Source: Bosea sp. 29B (GTDB taxonomy: Bacteria > Pseudomonadota > Alphaproteobacteria > Rhizobiales > Beijerinckiaceae). Taken from it: 64,000 nucleotides of DNA. The stretch is from NCBI RefSeq assembly GCF_902506165.1, contig NZ_LR733817.1, positions 1,410,255-1,474,254 of the forward strand, in the 5' to 3' direction. A model generated the notes under the pieces. It did not search any database. It was given only the letters and a program-made list of their open reading frames with translations, and was not told the DNA's origin. This document shows, in pieces, positions 17,414-28,408 of this stretch (positions are counted from its first letter, which is position 1; each line of letters opens with the position of its first letter). A program made the position numbers and the translations under genes.

Positions 17414-18452
17414 AATGGAGTTCCTGGCGTTGTCTCTGGCGTGCCGCTTCATGGACGGCAAGTGTAGCCCGCAACGTGCGGGTCGCATCGACGGCGTCGA
17501 TCAGCGGCCTGGCGCCATCACGCACGACATCGCGCAAGTGGCTGAGCTGGCGCAGATAAGGGCTTTCGCGCGTCACCGGGAGCGCCTGTCGTGAGATCGG
17601 CGCAAACCAGCTCTTCTCGCCGTCATAGCGCCAGAGGTCGAGCCCCGGCAGCGTCAGCGAGCCTTCCGTCCCCGACAGGAAATGCGAGGTCACCGGCGCC
17701 GGCTGCGCCGGATAGTTCGGCAATTCGCCAGAGGACAAGTCCCAGCTCCACGGCGTCACCGCAGTGTCGGACAGACTGACCGTCACCAGCGCCCCGTTCG
17801 CGAGTTCGAGCAGCACCGCCGCGGTATCCTCGACCGGCAGGCCCCGGACACGGTCGGAGGTGACGGCCTGCACCCCGACGATCTCGCCGCAGATGAAGCG
17901 GATCAGGTCGATCTCGTGGATCAGGTTGATCAGCACCGGCCCACCACCGGGCTCGCGCCGCCAGGCCAGCTCGAAATAGGCATCGTGCTTGTAGAAGGTG
18001 TAGAGCACGGTCGCCGTGGTCAGCCGCCCGAGACCACCGCCCTGCACCGTCTCGCGCGCCGTGGCGATGATCGGATTGTAACGGCGGTGATGGCCGACGA
18101 GAACCGGCACGCCGGCTCGGTCCGAGGCCGCCGCGAGTTCCTCGCCCTCTGCCACCGTCACCGCGACCGGCTTCTCGATCAGCGCCGGAATCCCATGCGC
18201 GATCGCGTCGAGCCCGATCGGCAGATGGGTCTGGTTCGGCGTCGCGACGATCAGCGCCTCGACGCCACCAGCCGCGATCAGGGCCTGATGGTCCGGGAAC
18301 CAGCGCAGGCCGCGCTCCTCGCAATAGGCCCGGCCAGCTTCGGTGGGGTCGGCGACGCCGGCGACCGCCGCGAAATCCGTCGCCGCGATCACGTCCGCAT
18401 GCAGCCGGCCGATCGCTCCGGCCCCGACGATCCCGACTGAAAATGGCGCCAT
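17406..18452 (-). CDS. Gfo/Idh/MocA-family oxidoreductase
   Basis: A 348-residue NAD(P)-dependent dehydrogenase. The nucleotide motif GAGAIG is at 10-15 and the family hallmark EKP at 93-95 (LIEKPVAVTV), with LVGHHRRYNP then a conserved INLIHEIDLIRF segment in the catalytic half. Family members oxidise or reduce hydroxyls of sugars and cyclitols such as myo-inositol. The start ATG is placed at the Rossmann domain; the frame runs 104 residues further right through the promoter region but with no start context. First gene of the leftward operon, and its 3' end overlaps the IclR gene. Confidence 0.92.
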   Translation of the reverse strand: MAPFSVGIVGAGAIGRLHADVIAATDFAAVAGVADPTEAGRAYCEERGLRWFPDHQALIAAGGVEALIVATPNQTHLPIGLDAIAHGIPALIEKPVAVTVAEGEELAAASDRAGVPVLVGHHRRYNPIIATARETVQGGGLGRLTTATVLYTFYKHDAYFELAWRREPGGGPVLINLIHEIDLIRFICGEIVGVQAVTSDRVRGLPVEDTAAVLLELANGALVTVSLSDTAVTPWSWDLSSGELPNYPAQPAPVTSHFLSGTEGSLTLPGLDLWRYDGEKSWFAPISRQALPVTRESPYLRQLSHLRDVVRDGARPLIDAVDATRTLRATLAVHEAARQRQRQELHYG

Positions 18453-18510
18453 GGCCCGACCTCCTGCATTGCCCCTCCTTATCCCGCCCGCGGGGGCTTC
18501 GGTCAAGATA

Positions 18511-18560
18511 ACTGGAACAAGATTCCATTTTTGAAAATAAGACTGGAATTCTATTCCAGT
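18511..18560. promoter_or_regulatory. Pair of IclR-type operators in the divergent promoter of locus B
   Basis: Two inverted repeats share sequence and spacing: ACTGGAA-N5-TTCCAT at 18511-18528 and ACTGGAA-N5-TTCCAGT at 18542-18560. Their starts are 31 bp apart, three helical turns, on the same face of DNA. TGGAA-N5-TTCCA is close to known IclR-family operators. The AT-rich run between them (TTTTTGAAAATAAGA) is a likely promoter core. The IclR gene 1.1 kb to the left is the natural binder. Direct sequence evidence for the dyads is strong; regulator identity is inferred. Confidence 0.72.
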
Positions 18561-18654
18561 CGTGCTAGAGGATCGCCGCCGTCTCCGCAGCGCGGAGCCA
18601 GCCAATCGGAGCCAGACAAGGCTTCCGGGGAACGCCAACGCAGGGAGGGACGTC

Positions 18655-19926
18655 GTGACCGAAGCAGACAAGCCACAGCGGATTTCCACCATCAGGCGCC
18701 GGAGCCTTCTCCTCGGCGCAGGCTCGCTCGGCGCGACCGGGCTCGTCTCGGCCAGGCTCGGCATGCCCTATATCGGCAACGCTGCCGCGGCCGAGCCGAT
18801 CAAGATCGGCATGCTCTGGGCCAAGACCGGCAGCATCGTCGACCAGTCGGAATATCTCGCCCAAGGCGGAATGCTGGCGCTGGAGCAGCGCAACAACAGC
18901 CTGCTCGGCCGCCCCGCCGAGATCGTCTGGCTCGACGAGCCAAACCCGCAGGGCGCCCAGCAGAACGCCGAGCGCCTGGTCGGCGAGCACAAGGTCGTCG
19001 GCATGGTCGGCGGCGCACTGAGCTCTTTCGCGCTCGGCATCTCGGCCGTGGCGAAGAAGGCCAAGATCCCTTACATCGCCGCCAACGCCGCCACCGGCGA
19101 CCTCACCGGCAAGTCCTGCAACAAGTACACCTTCCGCCTGCAGCCGCCGGTCGAGGTGCATGTCCGCGCGCTCGCCCCCTATTGCGGCGAGATCGGCAAG
19201 AAGTGGTATTTGCTGACGGCCGCCTACGCCTTCGGCCAGGACATCAAGAAGGCCTTCGAGGCCTATGCCAAGGCGAACGGCATCACCATCGTCGGCGCCG
19301 ACGAGGTCCCGGTCGGCACGCCCGACTACAGTTCCTTCATCCTGAAGATCCGCGCCGCCAAGCCCGACGTCGTCATCGGCGGCGTCGCGGCGAGCGACCT
19401 CACCACCTTCCTGAAGCAGTGGAACGAGCTCGGCATGCGCGGGCGCATTCCCTTCGCCGAGATCTCGGTGGGCAACACCGATCTCTGGGGCGTCGGGCCG
19501 GAAGCTGCGGACGGGCTCTACACCCTGACCTGGTACTACAAGAACCCGAACAATCCGCCGGAAGAACAGGCGATGGCGGCGGCCTATGAGAAGAAATACA
19601 ACCGTCCCGCCGCCGACAAGGCGTGGATGGGCTGGTTCGGCATGAAGAGCCTGCTCGACGCGATCGAGGCCGCCAAATCGACCGATCCGGCGGCGATCGT
19701 CGCAGCGCTGGAAAAATGGCAGGTCAAGCGCGGCGACCTCGATGTCCACTACCGCGACTTCGACCACCAGATGGTCAATCGCCTGCTGATCGCCGGCATC
19801 AAGCCGAAGATCACCGACAAATGGGACTATTTCGACATCAAGGCCGAACTGCCGAAGACGCAAGGAGATATCGACAAGGCCTTCGGCTCGCAGGCCGAGA
19901 GCGCCTGCAAGATGGACGCACTCTGA
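18655..19926 (+). CDS. Branched-chain/urea-type ABC importer, solute-binding protein
   Basis: A 423-residue periplasmic binding protein of the LivJ/amide-binding type. The GTG start follows GGGAGGGA by 6 bp; the ATG 31 codons upstream lies inside the operator region. The N-terminus carries RISTIRRRSLLLGAGSLG, a twin-arginine-like export signal (RRRSLLLGA), with cleavage probably near NAAAA-EP. The mature domain opens PIKIGMLWAKTG and contains LIAGIKPKITDKWDYF near the end. It is the first gene of the eight-gene rightward operon. LivJ-type proteins bind aliphatic and aromatic acids as well as amino acids. Confidence 0.91.
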   Translation: MTEADKPQRISTIRRRSLLLGAGSLGATGLVSARLGMPYIGNAAAAEPIKIGMLWAKTGSIVDQSEYLAQGGMLALEQRNNSLLGRPAEIVWLDEPNPQGAQQNAERLVGEHKVVGMVGGALSSFALGISAVAKKAKIPYIAANAATGDLTGKSCNKYTFRLQPPVEVHVRALAPYCGEIGKKWYLLTAAYAFGQDIKKAFEAYAKANGITIVGADEVPVGTPDYSSFILKIRAAKPDVVIGGVAASDLTTFLKQWNELGMRGRIPFAEISVGNTDLWGVGPEAADGLYTLTWYYKNPNNPPEEQAMAAAYEKKYNRPAADKAWMGWFGMKSLLDAIEAAKSTDPAAIVAALEKWQVKRGDLDVHYRDFDHQMVNRLLIAGIKPKITDKWDYFDIKAELPKTQGDIDKAFGSQAESACKMDAL

Positions 19927-19947
19927 CGCTCCGCCCAGCCGGATGAA

Positions 19948-19977
19948 GGACCGGCCGAGCCACGCGCCGGCCGGTCC
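19948..19977 (+). terminator. Strong hairpin after the solute-binding gene (attenuator or mRNA stabiliser)
   Basis: GGACCGGCC and GGCCGGTCC form a 9-bp perfect stem with a 12-base loop, 22 bp after the stop and 42 bp before the permease gene start. There is a C/T-rich stretch but no clean T-run. Such hairpins commonly protect the binding-protein mRNA and lower downstream expression. Confidence 0.6.
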
Positions 19978-20018
19978 CTTCCTCTTCCCTCGCCGCGCCC
20001 GTTCGAGGAGCGCCTGCC

Positions 20019-20884
20019 ATGCTCGATATGATCCTGTCCCAGGCCGTGAACGGCCTGGTGTTGGGCTTCCTCTATGTCCTGATCGCCGTCGGCCTCTCGA
20101 TCATCTTCGGGCTGCTCGGCATCGTGAACTTCGCCCATGGCGCCTTCTTCGCGCTCGGCGCCTATGTCGCCCTGGTGCTGGCGCGCGAATTCGGCTGGTG
20201 GGCGGCGCTGCTCGCACCCTTCGTCACCGGCGCGCTCGGCATGCTGGTCGAGATCGTGCTGATCCGCCATCTCTACGGCAAGGAGCCGCTGCTCGGGCTG
20301 ATCCTGACCTTTGCGCTGGCGCTGCTCTTCGAGGCGGTGCTGCGCCTGATCTTCGGCGGGGCGCCGCTGCCGTTCAGCGCGCCGCGCTTCCTCTCCGGCT
20401 TCGTCGAATATGGGCCGGTCCTTTTGACCAAGTACCGGATGTTCGTGCTCCTGGTGACGGTCGCCGCCCTCGTCGCCTTCTGGGCCTTCCTGACCTACAC
20501 GCCCTTCGGCCGGATCATCCGGGCCGGCTCGCGCGATGCCGAGATGGTCGGCCTGCTCGGCATCAACCTGCCGGTGGTGTTCAGCTTCGTCTTCGGCATC
20601 GGCTGCCTGCTCGCCGGGCTGGCTGGACTGCTCGCAGCGCCGCTATGGACAGTGACGCCGACGATGGCGGCGAGCGCGATCATGCCCGCCTTCGTCATCG
20701 TCACGATCGGCGGGCTCGGCTCCTATGCCGGCGCGATCGTCGCCGGCCTGCTGGTCGGCATCACCATCGCCATGACCATCCAGTTCCAGCCGGAATGGGC
20801 GGGGGCGGCGATGTATGTGCTGATGGCTGCGATCCTGCTCGTGCGCCCCCGTGGCCTCTTCGGTGAAAAATGGGAGCGCTTCGA

Positions 20885-20888
<4 letters not shown>
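20019..20888 (+). CDS. Branched-chain-type ABC importer permease (LivH-like)
   Basis: A 289-residue membrane protein with about eight hydrophobic segments. Family landmarks are ALSIIFGLLGIVNFAHGAFF-like GLSIIFGLLGIVNFAHG at residues 25-41, RDAEMVGLLGINLP in the second half, and the C-terminal TIGGLGSYAGAIVAGLLVG. Its stop overlaps the next ATG (ATGA at 20885-20888), so it is coupled to the fused permease-ATPase gene. It should pair with the LivM-like domain of that fusion. Confidence 0.93.
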
Positions 20889-23407
<2,519 letters not shown>

Positions 23408-23409
23408 AA

Positions 23410-23451
23410 CATTTTCGAGCGAAGTGGGCACCGGTTCGCGTGAAGAAAATG
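23410..23451. repeat. Palindromic intergenic repeat element
   Basis: CATTTTC pairs with GAAAATG at the outside (23410-23416, 23445-23451) and GCGAA with TTCGC inside (23419-23423, 23435-23439), around GTGGGCACCGG. This layout matches a short palindromic repeat family I recognise from many Rhizobiales genomes. It lies in the 76-bp gap between the ABC fusion and the shikimate dehydrogenase-like gene and could act as a processing or stability hairpin. Confidence 0.7.
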
Positions 23452-23489
23452 CGCCAACCAAAAAACTGCTGCTGCCGGAGGATATGACC

Positions 23490-24296
23490 ATGAGCATCAC
23501 CATCACCGGCGCGACGCGCCTCAATGTCATCGTCGGCGAGCCGATCGCGCAGGTAAAGTCGCCGGCTGGCATGACCGCCGCCTTCGCCGCGCGCGGCCAT
23601 GATGGCATCGTCGCGCCCGTGCGCGTTGCGCCCGAGCATCTCTCCACCTTCCTCGGTGCACTCGACCATGTGCCGAACTGCGACGGCATCATCGTCACCG
23701 TCCCCCACAAATTCGCCTGCCATCGCCATTGCGCCAGCGCGACCGAGCGGGGCGACTTCCTCGGCACGGTCAACATCATGCGCCGGCGCAAGGATGGCGC
23801 CTGGCATGGCGACATCGTCGACGGGCTCGGCTTCGTCGGCGCGGTCAAGGCCAATGGCGGCGAGCTCGCCGGCAAGCGCGCTCTGCTGGTCGGCGCGGGC
23901 GGCGCCGGCTCGGCGATCGCACTCGCTTTGGTCGATGCCGGCGTGCGCGAGCTCGCCATCCACGATGCCGACGCCGAGCGCCGCGACCGGCTGATAGCCC
24001 GCCTCGACGGCCGCAACGGTGCGAAGGTCCGCGTAGGTTCCGCCGATCCGACCGGGTTCGAGCTCGTCGCCAATGCCTCGCCCGCCGGCATGAAACCGGG
24101 CGATCCGCTGCCGGTCGAGGTCGACAAGCTCGCGCCCGAGACCTTCGTCGGCTGCGTCATCACCGTTCCCGTGGTCTCGCCGTTGATCGAGGCGGCCCGC
24201 AATCGCGGCTGCCAGACCTCGACCGGCAGCGACATGTACCAGGCGCTGCAGAGCGCCATGGTCGACTTCCTGCTCGCAGGCGAGCGCATCGGCTGA
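23490..24296 (+). CDS. Shikimate dehydrogenase-family oxidoreductase, non-canonical
   Basis: A 268-residue AroE-family protein with intact catalytic Lys74 (TVPHK) and Asp111 (IVDGLGF), Asn95 (GTVN) and a GAGGAGSA NADP-binding turn. The substrate carboxylate motif SxS (usually HSLSP) reads QVKSP at 21-25, so the first serine is lost. The segment before the catalytic Asp is GDIVDG instead of GxNTDG. It therefore belongs to a side branch that probably reduces or oxidises a quinate/shikimate-like compound with a changed acid group. The ATG at 23490 has GGAG at a sensible distance; one two codons earlier is possible. It is placed in a catabolic operon, not with aromatic biosynthesis genes. Confidence 0.87.
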   Translation: MSITITGATRLNVIVGEPIAQVKSPAGMTAAFAARGHDGIVAPVRVAPEHLSTFLGALDHVPNCDGIIVTVPHKFACHRHCASATERGDFLGTVNIMRRRKDGAWHGDIVDGLGFVGAVKANGGELAGKRALLVGAGGAGSAIALALVDAGVRELAIHDADAERRDRLIARLDGRNGAKVRVGSADPTGFELVANASPAGMKPGDPLPVEVDKLAPETFVGCVITVPVVSPLIEAARNRGCQTSTGSDMYQALQSAMVDFLLAGERIG

Positions 24297-24304
24297 GGTC
24301 CATC

Positions 24305-26044
24305 GTGTTCACGACACTGGCAGCCTTGCCGGAACAGACATCCTACGACGTCATCGTCGCCGGTTCCGGAGCGGCAGGACTGGCGGCCGCCGTCTTCGCC
24401 GCGATGGAGGGCCTCTCGGTGCTGGTCGTCGAGCGCACCGAGCATGTCGGCGGCACCAGCGCCCTGTCAGCAGCCACGACCTGGATCCCGAACTCGCTGC
24501 ATGCCGAGAAGGTCGCGACCGGCGATTCATTCGAGAAGGCCGCCCGCTTCCTCGATGGCGTCGTCGGCAATCATTCCTCGGCCCGGCTGCGCGAAGCCTT
24601 CCTGCGCGCGGGGCCGCAGGCGATCGCCACGCTGGAAGAGCGCAGCGAGGTGCATTTCCGTCCCTACGCCACCCATCCCGACTATGAATCGGATGTCGAG
24701 GGCTCGACCTTGCGCGGCCGCGCATTGGAGCCGATCCCGTTCGATGGCCGCCGGCTCGGCGCCGATCTCCACCGCATCCGCCCGCCGATCCCCGAATTCA
24801 CGTTGTTCGGCGGCATGATGATCGACCGCACCGATATCGGCCATCTGCTCAAGCTCAGGACCTCCTGGGCCTCTTTCAAGCACGCGGCCGCCATCCTCGG
24901 CCGCTACGGGCTCGACCGCCTGAGCGGCAAGCGCGGCACTCGCCTTGTCATGGGCAACGCCCTGATCGGCAGCCTGCTGCTGACCCTGAAGCAGCATGGC
25001 GGCACCGTCCTGCTCAACGCCTCAATCACTGAGCTGCAGAGCGGGCCCGACGGCGTAACCGGCATCGTTGTCGAGCAGGGCGGCGTGGCACGCGCGATCG
25101 CGACCGGCCTCGGCGTCGTGCTCGCCGCCGGCGGCTTCAACCGCCATCCGCAGCGCCGCGCCGGCATGCTCCATAGCCCGACGCCGGCGCTCAGCCCCGC
25201 TGCCCCCGGCCATACCGGTGCGATGCAGGACCTGGCACTCAAGCTCGGCGCCCGCTTCGGCGAGGGCAGCCGCGACAACGCTTATTGGGCGCCGGTCTCG
25301 ACACGGACGCGGCCGGACGGCACCACCGCCGTCTTCCCGCATTTCGTGCTCGACCGCAGCAAGCCCGGCACCCTCTGCGTCGACCAGACCGGCCGGCGCT
25401 TCGTCAACGAATCCACCTCCTACCATCTCTTCAGCCGAGCCATGTTCGAGGCGAACCAGACGCGCCCGACCATTCCCTGCTGGATCATCACCGACGCCGA
25501 GTCCTTAAGCCGCTATGGGCTCGGCATGGTCAGGATGGGCACGCGTGACCTCCGGCCCTTCCTCGCCGACGGCTATCTCGTCGAAGGCGCGAGCGTGGCG
25601 GAACTCGCCGGCAAGCTATCGATCGAACCGGCGACGCTCGCCGACACCATCGCCCGCATGAACGACCATGTCCGCAAAGGCGTCGATCCCGAGTTCGGCC
25701 GCGGCAGCACTGATTATCACCGTATCAACGGCGACGCCTCGCGGGGCCTACCCAATCCGACGCTCGGCCCGATCGCGACCGCGCCCTTCTACGCCGTCAA
25801 ACTGACGCCCGGCGACATCGGCGCAGCAACCGGGCTCGTCATCGACGAGAACGGGCAGGTGCTGGGCGAGGGCGACCGGCCGATCGGCGGGCTCTATGCC
25901 TGCGGGAACGAGGCGCAGTCGATCATGGGCGGCACCTATCCCGGTCCCGGCATCACCATCGGCCCGGCCATCACCTTCGCCTGGTGCGCGATCCGCCATG
26001 CGCTCGGGGAGCGTACGCCGGCAGCGGAGCGTGCTGCGGAATGA
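24305..26044 (+). CDS. FAD-dependent oxidoreductase, 3-ketosteroid delta1-dehydrogenase/fumarate reductase-like (1)
   Basis: A 579-residue flavoprotein. The FAD site starts VIVAGSGAAGLAAAVFAA then VVERTEHVGGTSALSAATTW; the C-terminus has GGTYPGPGITIGPAITFAW, diagnostic of the KstD/fumarate reductase flavoprotein superfamily. These enzymes introduce or remove a double bond next to a carbonyl. A GTG start at 24305 is used, 8 bp after the previous stop; the ATG further left would add a shadow of the preceding gene. The stop overlaps the next ATG (ATGA). It has a close neighbour paralogue encoded immediately downstream. The substrate is unknown. Confidence 0.88.
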   Translation: MFTTLAALPEQTSYDVIVAGSGAAGLAAAVFAAMEGLSVLVVERTEHVGGTSALSAATTWIPNSLHAEKVATGDSFEKAARFLDGVVGNHSSARLREAFLRAGPQAIATLEERSEVHFRPYATHPDYESDVEGSTLRGRALEPIPFDGRRLGADLHRIRPPIPEFTLFGGMMIDRTDIGHLLKLRTSWASFKHAAAILGRYGLDRLSGKRGTRLVMGNALIGSLLLTLKQHGGTVLLNASITELQSGPDGVTGIVVEQGGVARAIATGLGVVLAAGGFNRHPQRRAGMLHSPTPALSPAAPGHTGAMQDLALKLGARFGEGSRDNAYWAPVSTRTRPDGTTAVFPHFVLDRSKPGTLCVDQTGRRFVNESTSYHLFSRAMFEANQTRPTIPCWIITDAESLSRYGLGMVRMGTRDLRPFLADGYLVEGASVAELAGKLSIEPATLADTIARMNDHVRKGVDPEFGRGSTDYHRINGDASRGLPNPTLGPIATAPFYAVKLTPGDIGAATGLVIDENGQVLGEGDRPIGGLYACGNEAQSIMGGTYPGPGITIGPAITFAWCAIRHALGERTPAAERAAE

Positions 26045-27759
26045 GCAGTGATCTGCCCAGCTCGTGCGATCTGCTGGTGATCGGCTCCGGCGCCGGCGGA
26101 CTGGCGAGCGCCGTCACTGCCGCCGTGCTCGGCCTCGACGTCGTCGTGATCGAGAAGGAGCGTCATTTCGGCGGCACCACCGCCTGGTCCGGCGGCTGGA
26201 TGTGGCTGCCGCGCAATCCGCTCGCCCGTGCCGCCGGGATCGACGAGGACGAGGAGACGATCCGCACCTATCTGCGCCATGAACTCGGCGAGGGTTATGA
26301 CGAGGCCTTCGTCACCATGCTGCTGGAGCAGGGGCCGCGCATGGTTGACTTCTTCCAGCGCGAGAGCGCGCTCGACTTCGTCGACGGCAACCTGATGCCG
26401 GACTTCCACGGCGACACACCCGGCGCCGGCACGGGCGGCCGCTCGCTCTGCGCCAAGCCCTTCGACGGGCGCGAGCTTGGCGCGCGCCTGCGGGATCTGC
26501 GCCCGCCACTGGCCGAAATCGCTCCCTTCGGCATGAACATCGCCTCCGGCGCCGATCTCCAGCATTTCCTCAATGCGACGCGCAAGCTTCCCTCCTTCCT
26601 GCACGTGCTGCGCCGGCTGGTGCGCCACTTCATTGATCGCGCCAGCCATGGCCGTGGCCTGCATCTGGTCAATGGCAATGCCCTGGTCGCACGCCTGCTC
26701 AAATCCGCGGATGATCTCGGCATTGCCCTGCTGAAGGACACCGCAGCGGTGGAATTGCTGCGCGAGGGCGAGCGTATAACCGGTGCGATCGTCGAGCGCG
26801 CGGGCCAGCGCCAGACAATCCAGGCGAGACGCGGCGTCATACTCGCCACCGGCGGCTTTCCGCATGATCTCGCCCGCAAGTCGGCACTCTTCCCGCATGC
26901 CCCGACCGGCCGCGAGCACTGGTCGGCAGCGCCCTGCAGCAATACCGGCGACGGCCTCAGGCTCGGCGAGGCGGCAGGCGGGCGTGTCCGGAGCGATCTA
27001 GCGCATGCCGGCGCCTGGGCGCCGGTCTCGCTGGTGCCGAAGCCGGGTGGCGAGCCCGGCCGCTTTCCGCATCTGGTCGAGCGCGCCAAGCCAGGTGCGC
27101 TGATGGTGCGCGGCGACGGCAGACGCTTCTGCAACGAGGCCGATTCCTATCACGACGTGATGCAGGCGCTCTTTGCCGCGACGCCTGCGGGCGAGCCGGC
27201 CGAGGCCTGGCTGCTTTGCGATCACGCCTTCCTGCGCCGTTACGGGCTCGGCCGCGTCCGGCCCCGCCCCTTCCTTATCCGGCCCTGGCTGAACAACGGC
27301 TATCTCAGGCGCGGTGCGACGATCGCCGAGCTTGCGTCAGCCTGCGGCATCGATGCCGCTGGGCTGGCCCGAACACTCGACACCTACAACGCCGCCGCCG
27401 CCGAGGGCCGCGACCCCGAATTCGGCCGCGGCGATACGCCTTACAACCGCATCCAGGGCGCGGCCGACAACCGGCCGAACCCTTGCGTCGCGCCGCTCGG
27501 GCCGGGGCCGTTCTATGCGGTCAGGATCGTGCCCGGCAGCCTCGGCACCTTCGCCGGACTGAAGACGGATGCGCAGGGCCGCGTGCTCGATGACCATGAT
27601 GCGCCGATCCCGGGCCTCTATGCGGTCGGCAACGACATGTCGAGCATGATGGCCGGCCGCTATCCGGCCGGGGGCATCACCCTCGGCCCGGCCATGACCT
27701 TCGGCTACGTCGCCGCCCACCATGCCGGCGGCATCCCGCTCGCCAACAACCGTTCCTGA
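26041..27759 (+). CDS. FAD-dependent oxidoreductase, 3-ketosteroid delta1-dehydrogenase/fumarate reductase-like (2)
   Basis: A 572-residue paralogue of the preceding flavoprotein. The FAD motif is LLVIGSGAGGLASAVTAA, followed by VIEKERHFGGTTAWSGGWMW, and the C-terminal signature reads GRYPAGGITLGPAMTFGYVAA. The GGTTAWSGG form is the more typical KstD version than that of paralogue 1, which carries GGTSALSAAT. The tandem, translationally coupled pair may form a heteromer or perform two successive dehydrogenations. The length and both termini look complete. Confidence 0.9.
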   Translation: MSSDLPSSCDLLVIGSGAGGLASAVTAAVLGLDVVVIEKERHFGGTTAWSGGWMWLPRNPLARAAGIDEDEETIRTYLRHELGEGYDEAFVTMLLEQGPRMVDFFQRESALDFVDGNLMPDFHGDTPGAGTGGRSLCAKPFDGRELGARLRDLRPPLAEIAPFGMNIASGADLQHFLNATRKLPSFLHVLRRLVRHFIDRASHGRGLHLVNGNALVARLLKSADDLGIALLKDTAAVELLREGERITGAIVERAGQRQTIQARRGVILATGGFPHDLARKSALFPHAPTGREHWSAAPCSNTGDGLRLGEAAGGRVRSDLAHAGAWAPVSLVPKPGGEPGRFPHLVERAKPGALMVRGDGRRFCNEADSYHDVMQALFAATPAGEPAEAWLLCDHAFLRRYGLGRVRPRPFLIRPWLNNGYLRRGATIAELASACGIDAAGLARTLDTYNAAAAEGRDPEFGRGDTPYNRIQGAADNRPNPCVAPLGPGPFYAVRIVPGSLGTFAGLKTDAQGRVLDDHDAPIPGLYAVGNDMSSMMAGRYPAGGITLGPAMTFGYVAAHHAGGIPLANNRS

Positions 27760-27780
27760 TCCCGCGCCCGGAGAGCTGCC

Positions 27781-28395
27781 ATGCGCTATGAAATTGCTAC
27801 CCTCACCGTCCGTCTCGGCAAGGCGGGAGCTGTCGTCGCCGCGATCGACGCCGCACTGAAGGCGCCGGAGGCGAAGGGCCGCCTGCTCGGCTGCTGGGCC
27901 AGCGAGATCGGCACGCTCAACCAGGTCATCCTGCTGCGCGGCTTCACCGACGAGGCCGAATTGCTGTCCGAGCGCCAGCGCCTGCTCGCCAGCGGCAATC
28001 CGTTCGGCGCCGGCGAGGACATCGCCAAACTGGCCTTCGACAGCTATGCGCCCTTCCCCTTCCTGCCGCCGGTCCAGCCCGGCAAGCTCGGCGCCGTCTA
28101 CGAAATCCGTACCTATATGCTGAAGCATGGCGGCGTGCCGGCAACGATTGCGGCCTGGCAGGCCGCTGTACCGGCGCGCGTCGAACTCTCGCCGCTCGTC
28201 ATCGCCATGTATGCGCTCGACGGGCCGCCGCGCTTCACCCACATCTGGCCCTTCTCCAGCCTCGACCAGCGCGCCGCCGTCCGCGCCGACTCCGTCGCCA
28301 AAGGCATCTGGCCGCCGAAGGGCGGGCCGGAATGGCTGACCGGCGAGATGTACTCGACGATCGCGCTGCCGACCGCGATCTCGCCGCCGGCCTGA
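27781..28395 (+). CDS. NIPSNAP-family protein
   Basis: A 204-residue soluble protein built of two ferredoxin-like halves. The second half begins with VYEIRTYMLKHGGVP, the NIPSNAP opening, and the first with YEIATLTVRLGKAG, a diverged copy. The motif FTHIWPFSSLDQR near the end is typical. NIPSNAP proteins often sit in aromatic or steroid catabolic operons, but their reaction is not established. It is 21 bp after the second flavoprotein gene and 13 bp before the TIM-barrel gene, so it is part of the same transcript. Confidence 0.85.
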   Translation: MRYEIATLTVRLGKAGAVVAAIDAALKAPEAKGRLLGCWASEIGTLNQVILLRGFTDEAELLSERQRLLASGNPFGAGEDIAKLAFDSYAPFPFLPPVQPGKLGAVYEIRTYMLKHGGVPATIAAWQAAVPARVELSPLVIAMYALDGPPRFTHIWPFSSLDQRAAVRADSVAKGIWPPKGGPEWLTGEMYSTIALPTAISPPA

Positions 28396-28408
28396 GAGGA
28401 TGCCGACC

